From Pisaster brevispinus (lineage: Eukaryota; Echinodermata; Asteroidea; Forcipulatida; Asteriidae), in assembly GCA_023634235.1 (NCBI GenBank), contig JAMKCF010000002.1, positions 8,068,722-8,132,721 of the forward strand: a DNA stretch of 64,000 nt. The letters are read 5' to 3'. Positions within the stretch are counted from its first letter, which is position 1. The number at the start of each line of letters is the position of its first letter. Shown one piece after another: positions 60,201-64,000 of the stretch. Made by a program: the position numbers and the translations under genes. Under the pieces are notes generated by a model that saw nothing but the letters and a program-made list of their open reading frames with translations, ran no database searches and was not told the origin of the DNA.

Positions 60201-61487
60201 CAAAAAGTGAAAAAGATTATTTAATGCATTGCTAGAGCAAACATTGGCTCTCAAAAAAAAAACCCATTCCAAACATTAAAAGAAGCTATAAGCACAGCGC
60301 AATGGGCTGCTAGGGAGTACTAGGTGCTTTGTATCTGATTACTGGATTACATTGTGCAGACAAATCTAGCTACAGTGGTTGGTGTACATGTATAAGGTTG
60401 GGCCAAGAACATTATTTGTTGACACTGCATGTGGTACACTTATTGGGCAGAATGTGCAGAATGCATCCTGATCACTCACAGGATAAGTTGAATGACATGC
60501 AAACGGTGGATGTCATGTAATGTTGCTAATCTATAACAAGTTGTAAATTTGCTTTGACTGCTTAGTATTCCATGTAACTAGTCTGGCTAAATCATACATG
60601 TGTTTTGTTGGCCTACCTTTATCAACAAGTTGACATGTCAGTCACAGTCCAACTCACATCTTGTGTCACAGTGTTGATTATTTTTAACAATTACGTTTTT
60701 TGAAATACACAATAGATTTTCAAGACTGAAATACATGTACAGTATCATCTGAAAGTATTCAATTATTGTTAACAAACTTAATGAACATGACCCCATTGTA
60801 CCTTTTCTTCCTGTGCAACAGTCAGTGGGAAGTGTAGTTCATTTTATTACTTTCTCACATTAAAATTTTTTTAGAAAAACACAAAACAAACCAAATAGAA
60901 CAATTTAAATGGGCTCAAGTGGGATGCTAATAGAGTGATTGCGCGACCAATGGTTACATGTTAAGATAGGACATATAGTCAGTGCTACGTCATCTTAGCT
61001 GATGGCAAAGACATGCAAAGACTATGCTGTGACCCATCCATACACCAGGAGTTGGCTTTATTTTTATTTGTAGTAAATAATAACACAGTTGCTAAGCTTT
61101 TTTCAGCCACTCCAGCATATTACAGACTCTGGAATATTCTTCACATACCGGTATTTCCAGACAGAAAAGTCTGGATCAAATGCAACAATTATCATGTACT
61201 TTACAACAATGGCACTTTCCTATGGAGGATGCCTTATTTGTTGATGTTTTACACCCACTGTAGGTCACGTGACATTGGTCGTGCATTCGGTCTATTGATT
61301 AGTTTTGTTTCCATGGCCAATTAAGTTGTGTATATTTTGTTTCAATTATACTTGCTAGGGATCCCTTGGAAGAGCATTAGGAAGGAAGCTTCGTCAGGAG
61401 ATAGGTTATTCATCTAGCTTCAGTAGTGTACCCGAACAAGTTCGTGCAAGATCACGTAGTCAGGAGATAGAGAGTACGATGGTGTGA
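18191..61487 (+). CDS. KAZN: Kazrin orthologue (14 coding exons)
   Basis: Join: 18191-18251, 31860-32092, 41462-41555, 46268-46477, 47030-47337, 48514-48733, 49676-49879, 50698-50906, 51405-51517, 53402-53636, 54442-54543, 58553-58719, 59587-59725, 61359-61487. All introns are GT-AG with matching phases; the total is 2424 nt, about 807 residues. An N-terminal coiled coil (about 130-302) contains KSDRKRLKGEKVDLL and DFIRNYEQ, nearly the vertebrate kazrin sequence. A Lys-rich segment (about 400-430) follows, then three SAM domains (about 477-543, 557-625, 638-706) and a short basic tail. Kazrins bind periplakin and ARVCF-type partners at junctions, and act in endosome recycling with dynein-dynactin. 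Liprin-beta is the nearest alternative, but the coiled-coil motif favours kazrin. The first exon is the least certain. Confidence 0.88.
18252..21582. other. Kazrin intron 1, proximal part: no gene recognised
   Basis: There is a G run near 18319-18330 and AT-rich sequence. Around 19320-19860 a set of minus-strand frames (for example one reading KTPQKDPGGRPFIGQTQDNA) looks non-random but matches no family I know; it may be a decayed repeat. A second G run is near 21343-21359. Confidence 0.35.
21583..21745 (+). repeat. Dispersed repeat, copy 1
   Basis: TTGCAGTGGCTAACGTGTAT, then AAGGATAGATCTTTCATTCC and CGATTTTTAGAAGTTTTTTA. It recurs at 23622-23832. Confidence 0.7.
22110..22640 (+). repeat. 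Dispersed repeat, relic of the 34869-35871 element
   Basis: The blocks TACTTTTTCCATCAAC, TCGTGATTTGAGGATCGG, CAACTTTGCCC-like and CAGCCAATCACAGCATG recur in the same order on the opposite strand at 35190-35700. The terminal inverted repeats seen there are missing here. Confidence 0.55.
23622..23832 (+). repeat. Dispersed repeat, copy 2
   Basis: A second copy of the 21583-21745 repeat. It also holds an extra stretch between the CTAACGTGTATGAATG and AAGGATAGATC blocks. A TTC microsatellite lies upstream at 23286-23303. Confidence 0.7.
24899..26740 (+). pseudogene. Decayed copy of an uncharacterised Cys/His-rich gene family
   Basis: Piece one (ATG at 24899) reads MAAPEEMFVCHFIESQRGQI, then TQFTAVSWQKFRDR and a WKRLDG block. 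It stops at 25097, and a frame-shifted THRLC remnant follows. After an intron-like gap, 26330-26450 reads LPSRCIICFKRNKRI and KRSRERLSNCEHQ. Past a GT-AG junction (26448/26577) comes LLLRATCTEILDDEQILIDI. A frame-shifted EVRYH-stop-SCYKDC ends it. The order CIIC...R/K-rich...LL-A...D-IL--I...KDC...EVRYHKSCY is, from memory, that of uncharacterised proteins present in many copies in cnidarians and echinoderms. Function unknown; this copy has several stops and frameshifts. Confidence 0.5.
27436..27762 (+). repeat. Tandem duplication of about 155 bp (two units)
   Basis: Unit one (27436-27590) and unit two (27607-27762) share TGTAGAAGTTATACACAAAA, GAGCAAAAATAGTC and GGAATCAGCACCATCG. The duplication lies inside the right arm of the inverted-repeat unit and lengthens that arm. 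Confidence 0.8.
28791..28832. repeat. Hairpin with 18-bp perfect arms
   Basis: TAAATTTTGGAGTGTCAG, a 6-nt loop (CCTGTT), then the exact inverse. No T run or gene context suggests a terminator; it is more likely the core of a small MITE. Confidence 0.85.
28915..29085 (+). repeat. Dispersed repeat, copy 1 (pair with 52100-52262)
   Basis: The words ACATTGAGTACTGTGTGTAT, CTATGGCTATGAAC, AACAGCTCCAAC and TTATCAGCCGTTTAATAC appear in the same order at 52100-52262, with moderate divergence. Confidence 0.6.
29086..30015. other. Kazrin intron 1, distal part: no gene seen
   Basis: AT-rich sequence with a GAAGAAGAAGAAG tract near 29525-29537. No coding or RNA feature was recognised. Confidence 0.35.
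30016..31467 (+). repeat. 18-bp minisatellite, about 80 copies
   Basis: The unit is GTTTGTAAGCAGCAAGGG, with a main alternative in which AGCAGC is AGCATC; rarer variants are AGCAGTAGG and AATGG. The array ends 392 bp before kazrin exon 2. The period is a multiple of three, so open frames such as LQTLDAYKPLMLTNP on the minus strand are by-products. Confidence 0.97.
31860..32092 (+). CDS. KAZN: Kazrin exon 2
   Basis: Acceptor TTTGTTATCAG, donor CACAG|GTAAAG; phase 1 in, phase 0 out. It encodes about 78 residues including LNDQIVQFICTP and a helical LALMRRLLIDAQIKYRRVV segment, consistent with the N-terminal region of long kazrin isoforms. An 18-bp minisatellite ends 392 bp upstream. Confidence 0.8.
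32455..32727 (+). pseudogene. LINE 3' ORF2 fragment (CR1/L2/Rex-like)
   Basis: The + strand reads CNGLLFGLLTSQIVQLQHIQ, NSVA-stop-LVCQ, then HITPL and LHWLSVNKC in broken frames. This matches the YCNSLL-GLP...LQ-VQN-AARLV...HITP-L--LHWLPV C-terminal region of CR1/L2-type LINE polymerases. It contains stops and has no poly(A). A 3' piece is duplicated beyond the adjacent MITE. Confidence 0.7.
32728..32855. repeat. 128-bp MITE, GGCCGTGTCCGAA ends
   Basis: The arms of about 45 bp (GGCCGTGTCCGAACGGCGAC, GGCTACAGCTATGGCTAGATC) are nearly perfect inverts around a centre containing AGCGCGTATGTCAGTG. It is flanked by a 75-bp direct repeat of LINE sequence (32650-32727 and 32855-32927). Confidence 0.9.
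32855..32927 (+). repeat. Second copy of the LINE segment beside the MITE
   Basis: TTACTCTGCTTCACTGCACT to CTTCACATTAACTT repeats 32650-32727, lacking a short ACTTAC segment. It is much longer than any known target duplication. Confidence 0.88.
34869..35871. repeat. 1.0-kb nested MITE, TACCGTAATTTTCGGATT ends
   Basis: TACCGTAATTTTCGGATTAT, AAACCGCGGTTTATACG opens it. CGGTTTATACGCCGGGCGG and TTTATAATCCAAAAATTACGGTA close it. Internal subterminal copies of GCGGTTTATACGCCG sit at both ends. The interior is shared with the relic at 22110-22640. Non-coding. Confidence 0.8.
36023..37150 (+). repeat. Non-autonomous element, copy 1 (pair with 55096-56596)
   Basis: The left block AGCAGAGTGAGCCTTTGTAATG, with a GTCC microsatellite (36072-36096) and CGGTCCGGCCGTCCGC, and the right block GCCATGGCAGCTTCGCTGTTCTAGTT are both shared with 55096-56596. 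The right end is a small hairpin followed by CTAG then T. This recalls a Helitron 3' end (CTRR, insertion before T), but that is only suggestive. Confidence 0.5.
36440..37092 (+). repeat. 147-bp tandem repeat, about 4.4 copies
   Basis: The unit contains GAGCTAAAACAATGA, CATAACTCCTTATTGCAATG, CTGACTTGAAACTTGAATC and GAAAAGATAAA. Unit starts are near 36455, 36603, 36750, 36898 and 37044. The array forms the body of the copy-1 element and is absent from its partner at 55096-56596. Confidence 0.9.
38160..38800 (-). mobile_element. Inverted partial copy of the Penelope-like element 3' end
   Basis: Its reverse complement matches about 40620-41290: the linker, GIY-YIG region and terminal sequence. 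The minus-strand frames read SRPSTQHQTRFKHLFTHTR, like the body. It lies head to head with the main copy. Penelope elements often carry such inverted or tandem partial copies (pseudo-LTRs) at their upstream side. Confidence 0.8.
38208..38252 (-). ncRNA. Hammerhead-ribozyme-like motif in the Penelope terminal repeat
   Basis: On the minus strand: TCTC (stem I), TTGAAGA (CUGANGA-like box with C3 changed), AGCAG/CTGTT stem II around a 6-nt loop, CGAAA, TGTC, then GAGA closing stem I. Stem III is almost nil, as in the minimal hammerheads known from Penelope-like elements. One extra base lies between box 1 and stem II and one core base is changed, so this copy is probably inactive. The forward copy near 41240 keeps CTGAAGA but has lost the CGAAA-GTC half. 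Confidence 0.5.
38955..41290 (+). mobile_element. Penelope-like retroelement, main copy
   Basis: It is bounded on the right by ACCGGCTCTTTTCAGAGCC, shared inverted with 38190-38205. Its body encodes a Penelope-type reverse transcriptase and a GIY-YIG endonuclease in broken frames. It lies in kazrin intron 2, same strand. The left limit is approximate. Confidence 0.8.
39265..40937 (+). pseudogene. Penelope-like polyprotein: RT plus GIY-YIG endonuclease (broken)
   Basis: The N-terminal block CKGMNFALTPRRIPVKDII is followed by MSADKGNGTAVM (near 39520), a Penelope signature. Then come FGQPKIHKPD and LRPIV in a shifted frame. SFNVVSLFTNIP (about 39948) shows Asn where the catalytic Asp of motif A belongs. 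GAAVGSPPS and ANLFMEEFE are next. RYVDDTF (about 40247) is in another frame and followed by a stop, as is the CDQDSLK end at 40546. At about 40797-40890 GVYSIPCQCGRVYIGETG, then RIKEH, gives the GIY-YIG nuclease. At least three frameshifts and a lost catalytic residue make it inactive. Confidence 0.85.
41462..41555 (+). CDS. KAZN: Kazrin exon 3 with tandem donors
   Basis: Acceptor TTGTATTTCAG; it reads LAGEEVTNDTNKRNSYTC and on to NDK. Two donors 9 bp apart are possible: after 41555 (AAGG|GTAACA) and after 41564 (AAAG|GTACGC). Both leave phase 1 and the same Glu at the junction, so the longer form adds three residues (GNK). The segment is low in conservation, polar and probably disordered. 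Confidence 0.7.
41565..41861. other. Kazrin intron 3, proximal: no feature
   Basis: There is a short ATCAGCTGAA triplication near 41628-41650. Nothing else was recognised. Confidence 0.4.
41862..42430. repeat. 569-bp MITE, CGTTTACACTAGATCCAG ends
   Basis: ACCGCGTTTACACTAGATCC, AGAAAGGTGGAT at the left; ATCCACCTTTCTGGATCTAG, TGTAAACGGGGT at the right. Near the right end several inverted TGCCGGATC and GGTCTGATCC words form smaller hairpins. No coding capacity was seen. Confidence 0.85.
42846..45345 (+). repeat. 44-bp satellite array, about 57 copies
   Basis: The unit contains CCAGYTAAARCCACCTGAG, ATACTTTATGTAA and CTCAGGTCTGYT. ACCTGAG and CTCAGGT form a 7-bp hairpin stem with a 13-nt loop. 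An E-box (CACCTG, or CAGCTG in a variant) recurs in each unit. Variants are phased: 43381-44270 and 44304-45193 carry the same order of variants at a 923-bp offset. Confidence 0.97.
45893..46237 (-). mobile_element. SINE-like element with internal tRNA-related segment, copy 2
   Basis: The minus strand reads GGTGTGATCCCTGC, GGCAGTTAACGG, TTGAATGGCTTCTGACTGG, ATAGGGAGACTGCCAAC, then a tRNA-like segment and TACCCAGTCAGTTTCCC. ATCAAGTAATAACCACA-like sequence lies at both ends, a possible 16-bp duplication, though part of it also occurs at the end of copy 1. It ends about 30 bp before kazrin exon 4. Confidence 0.65.
45990..46061 (-). tRNA. tRNA-like segment of the SINE (Asn-like, probably not functional)
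   Basis: 72 nt on the minus strand. The acceptor arm GGCTGGA/TCCAGTC pairs with one G-U. There is a D arm GCTC...GAGC with A-box TAGCTCAGTTGGTAGAG, an anticodon arm CCGGT/TCCGG with one mismatch, and a B-box GGTTCAAGTCC. The loop ACGTTAA gives GTT (Asn) but lacks U33. The T stem has a mismatch. It is conserved enough to carry a Pol III promoter, but loop defects and its SINE context argue against a working tRNA. Confidence 0.55.
46268..46477 (+). CDS. KAZN: Kazrin exon 4 (coiled coil)
   Basis: Acceptor TTTGTCTACAG, donor AACAG|GTATAA, phase 1 in and out. It encodes EWERLQEESELQRLRDRYCH and ends ELARAKEALT, which lines up with vertebrate kazrin's 'ELARAKEAL'. Heptad-like Leu spacing fits a coiled coil. 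A SINE ends about 30 bp before the acceptor. Confidence 0.9.
46478..47029. other. Kazrin intron 4
   Basis: 552 nt, AT-rich, no repeat or RNA feature recognised. Confidence 0.6.
47030..47337 (+). CDS. KAZN: Kazrin exon 5 (coiled-coil core)
   Basis: Acceptor GAGTCCAG, donor GAAAAG|GTACTG, phase 1 in and 0 out. It encodes AMKSDRKRLKGEKVDLL, QLYCTLEAKEEEMRDFIRN and a long Glu/Lys/Arg helix to EAELEK. This is the most conserved signature of the kazrin coiled coil and the main basis for the gene name. Confidence 0.95.
47338..48513. other. Kazrin intron 5
   Basis: The words GAAATGAACGATCGCA (about 48039-48054) also occur near 22620, so part is repeat-derived. A GTGGTGGTCGG tract and a G run are near 48220-48330. 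No gene was seen. Confidence 0.5.
48514..48733 (+). CDS. KAZN: Kazrin exon 6 (Ser/Thr-rich linker)
   Basis: Acceptor TGTTGACAG, donor ATCAG|GTAAAA, phase 0 in and 1 out. It reads LKQQLATERRSHHLTPTITL and then a Ser/Thr/Pro-rich segment to QTDVS. It corresponds to the disordered linker after the coiled coil. It has no ATG, so ordinary open-frame listings miss it; splice sites and phase define it. Confidence 0.85.
48851..49421 (+). repeat. 62-bp satellite, about 9 copies
   Basis: The unit contains AACTCACTGCAGCCACACAG, CTTTCTATCATAACAG, AATATAACAGTAGTCAG and AAACTACCC. Copies are highly similar. It lies in the intron between kazrin exons 6 and 7. Confidence 0.95.
49500..49650 (+). repeat. Short degenerate tandem repeat
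   Basis: Three units of about 60 bp share TACAACACAATGAATG and TCATCTC (49514, 49567, 49614). They follow the 62-bp satellite. Confidence 0.7.
49676..49879 (+). CDS. KAZN: Kazrin exon 7 (basic region)
   Basis: Acceptor TTAGTTACAG, donor TGATG|GTAAGA, phase 1 in and out. It contains HQREKKKKPKKQSKKFNSL and KIFGKKNR. The Lys-rich block matches in position the KKKK/ISRVFARGKQRK segment of vertebrate kazrin, which has been linked to nuclear and membrane targeting. Confidence 0.9.
50698..50906 (+). CDS. KAZN: Kazrin exon 8 (SAM1, first part)
   Basis: Acceptor TTATTTTACAG, donor GAAAG|GTAAAA, phase 1 in and 0 out. After a Ser/Asn/Asp-rich linker it reads TQWKADMVVSWLELTMCLPQ and ends NIKSGK, the first helices of SAM domain 1. 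Confidence 0.92.
51405..51517 (+). CDS. KAZN: Kazrin exon 9 (SAM1, second part)
   Basis: Acceptor TTTGCAG, donor GAAAA|GTAAGG, phase 0 in and 2 out. It encodes VLLGLSDAELESGMGV and the LHRRKVRLAVEEQR helix, completing SAM1. Confidence 0.93.
51880..51998 (+). repeat. 59-bp tandem duplication
   Basis: Two units of CCAGCAGGGTCGAGGTC, TGTGATACAGGACCAAGCC and AAAGGCCCTGCATGGTTTC differ by one base. A TTAAACGGCCGTTTAA palindrome precedes them and AAACGGTCATTTAA follows. Confidence 0.92.
52100..52262 (+). repeat. Dispersed repeat, copy 2 (pair with 28915-29085)
   Basis: CATTGAATACTGTATGTATT, TATGGCTGTGAAC and AACAGCTCCAACTATGTCCT match the copy in intron 1. Confidence 0.6.
52465..52660 (-). mobile_element. 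Penelope terminal-repeat relic
   Basis: AGTAACTATA, AGTAAACTTGT, TCTGAAAAGAGCC and ACAGTATACCCTGCTTGTCT appear in the same order as at 38155-38250, in the same (inverted) orientation. The hammerhead-like core is degraded here. No coding remnant was seen. Confidence 0.65.
53402..53636 (+). CDS. KAZN: Kazrin exon 10 (SAM2)
   Basis: Acceptor TTTTATGTAG, donor AAGGG|GTAAGT, phase 2 in and 0 out. HRWVARTWLNDLGLGQYS, RVLNSLTKKDLEKHLG and a GIELLRRIHF helix make a complete SAM2 in one exon. Confidence 0.95.
53637..54441. other. Kazrin intron 10
   Basis: 805 nt without a recognised repeat or RNA gene. A minus-strand open frame at 53650-54066 has no domain. Confidence 0.5.
54442..54543 (+). CDS. KAZN: Kazrin exon 11 (SAM3, start)
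   Basis: Acceptor TGGTGAAG, donor CTTAAG|GTAACC, phase 0 in and out. It reads VLAERRVQSEDMDCDLVVWT and then RLIRWARSIDLK. The DxVVWTxQR-WxRxIDLKEYADNL order is kazrin/liprin-type SAM3. The polypyrimidine tract is weak. Confidence 0.92.
54641..58332. mobile_element. 3.7-kb inverted-repeat-bounded unit in kazrin intron 11
   Basis: 54641-54780 (CTAGGTCAGATTTTTTAAAA, TTTGGTAACATACC, TGGGGGTGCTGAATCC, ATACCAAGCC) is matched inverted at 58185-58332. The arms are about 145 bp and imperfect. A second element (55096-56596) is nested inside. No transposase frame was recognised. Confidence 0.55.
55096..56596 (+). repeat. Non-autonomous element, copy 2 (pair with 36023-37150)
   Basis: The left block AGCAGAATGCGAGCCTATG, with CGTCCGTCCGTTGG and CGGCCGTCCGCATT, and the right block CACCATGGCAGCTTCTGCTG, TTCTAGTT are shared with copy 1. 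The interior differs: a TTTTTGTTAAAGTTTTTGCC duplication here, a 147-bp array there. Confidence 0.5.
58553..58719 (+). CDS. KAZN: Kazrin exon 12 (SAM3, end)
   Basis: Acceptor CTTGTTATTTTAG, donor CCAG|GTAAAT, phase 0 in and 2 out. It encodes EYADNLLDSGVHGALMVLEP, the ANALGIPSSK motif and RRHLTTELNS, almost the vertebrate kazrin sequence. Confidence 0.95.
58720..59586. other. Kazrin intron 12
   Basis: 867 nt, no gene or clear repeat. A small TTTTGAACTTC duplication lies near 59334-59363. Confidence 0.5.
59587..59725 (+). CDS. KAZN: Kazrin exon 13 (C-terminal linker)
   Basis: Acceptor TTGATGTGTAG, donor CAGG|GTAGGC, phase 2 in and 0 out. It reads ATQDLFNAAIENRPRRS and a Gly/Ser/Arg-rich tail to KPTFR. 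Read-through into the intron would give a short alternative C-terminus that stops at 59755. Confidence 0.88.
59726..61358. other. Kazrin intron 13
   Basis: 1.6 kb of AT-rich sequence. A 103-codon open frame at 61013-61324 shows no domain and is read as chance. Confidence 0.5.
61359..61487 (+). CDS. KAZN: Kazrin exon 14 (stop codon)
   Basis: Acceptor ATACTTGCTAG, phase 0. It reads GSLGRALGRKLRQEIG, then VRARSRSQEIESTMV and TGA at 61485-61487. The GSLGRALGRK motif parallels the LGKIGRGF region near the vertebrate C-terminus. The protein ends soon after, with no acidic tail like that of some human isoforms. Confidence 0.88.
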   Translation, partial: GSLGRALGRKLRQEIGYSSSFSSVPEQVRARSRSQEIESTMV

Positions 61488-62234
61488 TGATAGCATCAGT
61501 AATCTGCAGTATCTTTAGCATGCTGTGTATCCAACAGGAGAGTTCAGCTGCCCATCCATATCATAATATACATATCACAAAGGTTCAACATGTTGGTATT
61601 CATTATGACCTCATTTTAGATTGCTAAAAATTGTAGTTCAATATTTAATCTGAAAGCATTGTGATTTGTAAAAATGCAAACGACATTCATTGTTAATGTT
61701 GTTAGGGATTGGAGCCCATGACTGCCAATAGAAGGATTAGAGTGACAGTTAGGTGCTGTCATCACTGGGTAGGCACTATTCCATTCATTGCACACAATGT
61801 TCAGATTTGTAGACATCTTGGACCAATGATGTTGATGCAACTTTATGCAGTGCTAGCATAATGACGTATTAAAGCTTGCTTGTGATGCAAACGCCAGCGT
61901 AACTTCATCTCAGCAATGGAACAAGGCATGCAAATTGCTAAAATGATGTTGATGTGCATGTACAGTGACATGCTTATTTAACCTGATATTATGTTGATTC
62001 TCAAACAGCTACAGTTGTCATTTTAGTTGCTACTGTAGCTTATCTGAATGTGAATTACATATTTATAGTCGGCAAAGCATTTTAATAGAAAGTTTCAAAA
62101 GGAGAGGTTGAAAACATGTCAGCTGTAGAAGATGGAATAAAACCCAAGATAGGGAAACCCCATGCAATCAGGTAGGGACTGTCCACGTGCAAGGCTCCAG
62201 CCTGGGATTCTAACCAGTCCGGTACAATGCCTAA
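61488..62234 (+). other. KAZN: Kazrin 3' UTR (putative)
   Basis: It follows the TGA at 61485-61487 without a further long frame. A candidate AATAAA lies near 62136 (GGAATAAAACC). Others at 63449 and 63763 would give longer transcripts. Assigned by position only. Confidence 0.45.
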
Positions 62235-62505
62235 TCAGGGAACAATTTTGGCAACATGTATCCTGTTCAGGAAACATTCACAATCCATGACAATTGTCTC
62301 CAATTTTGGAAACATAAAATGTTTCCTGATCAGCAAACTTTTGTTAAAATGTACAGTGTTACCAAAATAGGAAACACCATTAATGTTTCCTGATCAGGAA
62401 ACTTTTGTTAAAATGTACAGTGTTTCCAAAATAGGAAACACTATGTTTCCTGATCAGGAAACATCATGAAAACACGTAATTGGCTCCAAATCAGGAAACA
62501 TTTTA
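62235..62505. repeat. 60-64-bp tandem repeat built on GGAA palindromes
   Basis: About three to four units. Each has GTTTCCTGATCAGGAAAC (18 bp, perfect at 62385-62402 and 62445-62462; one mismatch at 62321-62338), a TTTTGTTAAAATGTACAG spacer, and a second palindrome GTGTTTCC-aaaata-GGAAACAC. Confidence 0.85.
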
Positions 62506-64000
62506 TGGATAAATGTATCTAGGGTACATCAGAACTACCTAAAAGTTGTAGAAAGGCTAAAATCATATTCTTTAATTGCGCTGAACAGCGCTCTACGTGT
62601 AAATACCTCAAAAGACGAATTATTGTTAATCTCATAACACACATTAAGTACTGTACACCTAGTGTATGGAGTAAATTTAAAAAAAATAAAAATAGTGACC
62701 TTGTCCAGGGCCTTTCTGTCAGGCGTGATAGGACTACACTGGTATGCCAATTGAGAAATTTTACATTTTAGTAGCAATTTCCAGAGTTATAAAAGTAACA
62801 GATAAACAGTTTTTGAGATGTGCCTCTTTCTTCATTTCAAAAATTGATAAAACTTGGGAGTGTGCAATCTCCACAATTTGTAAGACATAAGATTTTCAGC
62901 TGTGTACAAGTTGTGCCAGCAGGAAGTTGAGGCTCTGTGGCTCTTATGTAAACATGTGATGTTACAGGTTACATGCTAGGGCAATGAATCCCCTGTTCTG
63001 CATGTACTGTACTGTATATTCTGTGTATGGAGCTGGTATGCAGTGGTAATCTAACCCAGCTGCTAATTGCTCTTATCTGATTGTTTATTAGAGTTACAAT
63101 GTAACACCTCAAAAGCCCAGAGTGCATGTACAATGTACAGTGGTTTATCCATTGAACCACAATAGAGCTGTACTGCATATTATTCCAATGTAATTTCATG
63201 AAACAGAGAGGGGTCTTGACATTTGCCCATCTCTGTTTATTGATACATGTACAACTGACCAAACCATGAGCTGACAACTGCAAAACTTTGTGACTTTTCC
63301 CATGCTTTTTCCAAAATATTTATAAAAAGTCACAAATCCCCCAAAACATGATCATGTGCTAGGATCCGTGCAGGGATCCCTGGACCTAAATTTAACAACC
63401 TGGTTGACTTCAGAATTTCAAAAGTATGTTTATCTGTATCTTTCACAAACAATAAAACACTAACAAGTGACCCTATTTGACTCATATTACATGTGCATAC
63501 ACATGTATATGTTATGTACAATCAACCAACAACCGTGATTGTTTTGATGTATTTTGTATCATTTGGAGAGTTATTTATTTCCCACTTGTTTAAAAAACTA
63601 CAAAAAACATGGTTTTGTTAAGCTTATTTGCTACGATTTTTTCAAATCTCAGACGCAATGTTAGGCCTATTAGCCTTCATTTTCAAACCTGTAGAATGTG
63701 CAAGTCCTGCGCATATCCAAAGTGGGAAAACAACTCTAAGTCTTGAAGTCTATAGTTTTTTATGAAATAAAAACATTTAAACTCTATTAAATTCTTCAAA
63801 ATAAAGATACCTATAGCAATTTGTTATAGGTCTATATGAAATTCAAATTTTTACATAATACAAGTAATTTGTTCAAATTAACATTGAAACAAAGTCAATA
63901 CTTTGGACGAGGATGCTTGTTTTTCAAGTTAGAATCCCCATTTACCAATCAAGCCCAAATTCATGCGACTATCACATAGGTTTAATGACAACATGAACGT
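62506..64000. other. No gene seen downstream
   Basis: AT-rich sequence with many ACATGTA words. Possible late poly(A) signals for kazrin are present. No exon with domain content was found. Confidence 0.4.

Overview
Eukaryotic (animal) genomic DNA, AT-rich, with GT-AG introns, dense short repeats and no bacterial features. One cellular gene dominates: a kazrin (KAZN) orthologue on the + strand. I can trace 14 coding exons from 18191 to 61487. Their splice phases agree throughout and they sum to 2424 nt, or 2433 nt with an alternative donor (807 or 810 residues plus stop). The best guess for the organism is a marine invertebrate deuterostome, perhaps an echinoderm. Reasons are the kazrin gene, tyrosine-recombinase and Penelope-like retroelements, a MITE whose ends begin GGGCCCAATTTCATAG, and very frequent TACATGTA words. 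The species cannot be fixed from sequence alone.

Layout. 1-17.3 kb is upstream of kazrin and is almost wholly repetitive. It holds a decayed LINE fragment, a 3.4-kb inverted-repeat composite with a nested foldback transposon (array-type inverted termini and a 10-bp target duplication), a SINE copy, several palindromic MITEs and two THAP-domain relics. It also holds a 5.0-kb DIRS/Ngaro/PAT-type tyrosine-recombinase retrotransposon (11031-16025) with split direct repeats A1-B1A2-B2, inserted in a palindromic MITE. 17.3-18.2 kb is the putative kazrin promoter and 5' UTR region.

18.2-31.9 kb is kazrin intron 1. It contains a ~3.4-kb inverted-repeat-bounded unit around a decayed copy of an uncharacterised Cys/His-rich multicopy gene family, and an 18-bp x ~80 minisatellite just before exon 2. 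32.1-41.5 kb is intron 2: a LINE fragment, a MITE between 75-bp direct repeats, nested inverted-repeat elements (33.1-38.1 kb), and a decayed Penelope-like element with RT and GIY-YIG remnants. That element is preceded by an inverted copy of its own 3' end carrying a hammerhead-ribozyme-like motif.

41.6-46.3 kb (intron 3) has a MITE, a 2.5-kb array of a 44-bp hairpin/E-box unit with a 923-bp internal duplication, and a SINE with an internal tRNA-like segment. The exons for the coiled coil, basic region and three SAM domains follow, separated by introns with a 62-bp satellite, a Penelope relic and another 3.7-kb inverted-repeat element. The 3' flank has a short array built on an 18-bp perfect palindrome.

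The cellular gene looks intact. Nearly every transposon ORF is broken. No CRISPR, rRNA or prokaryotic operon is present.
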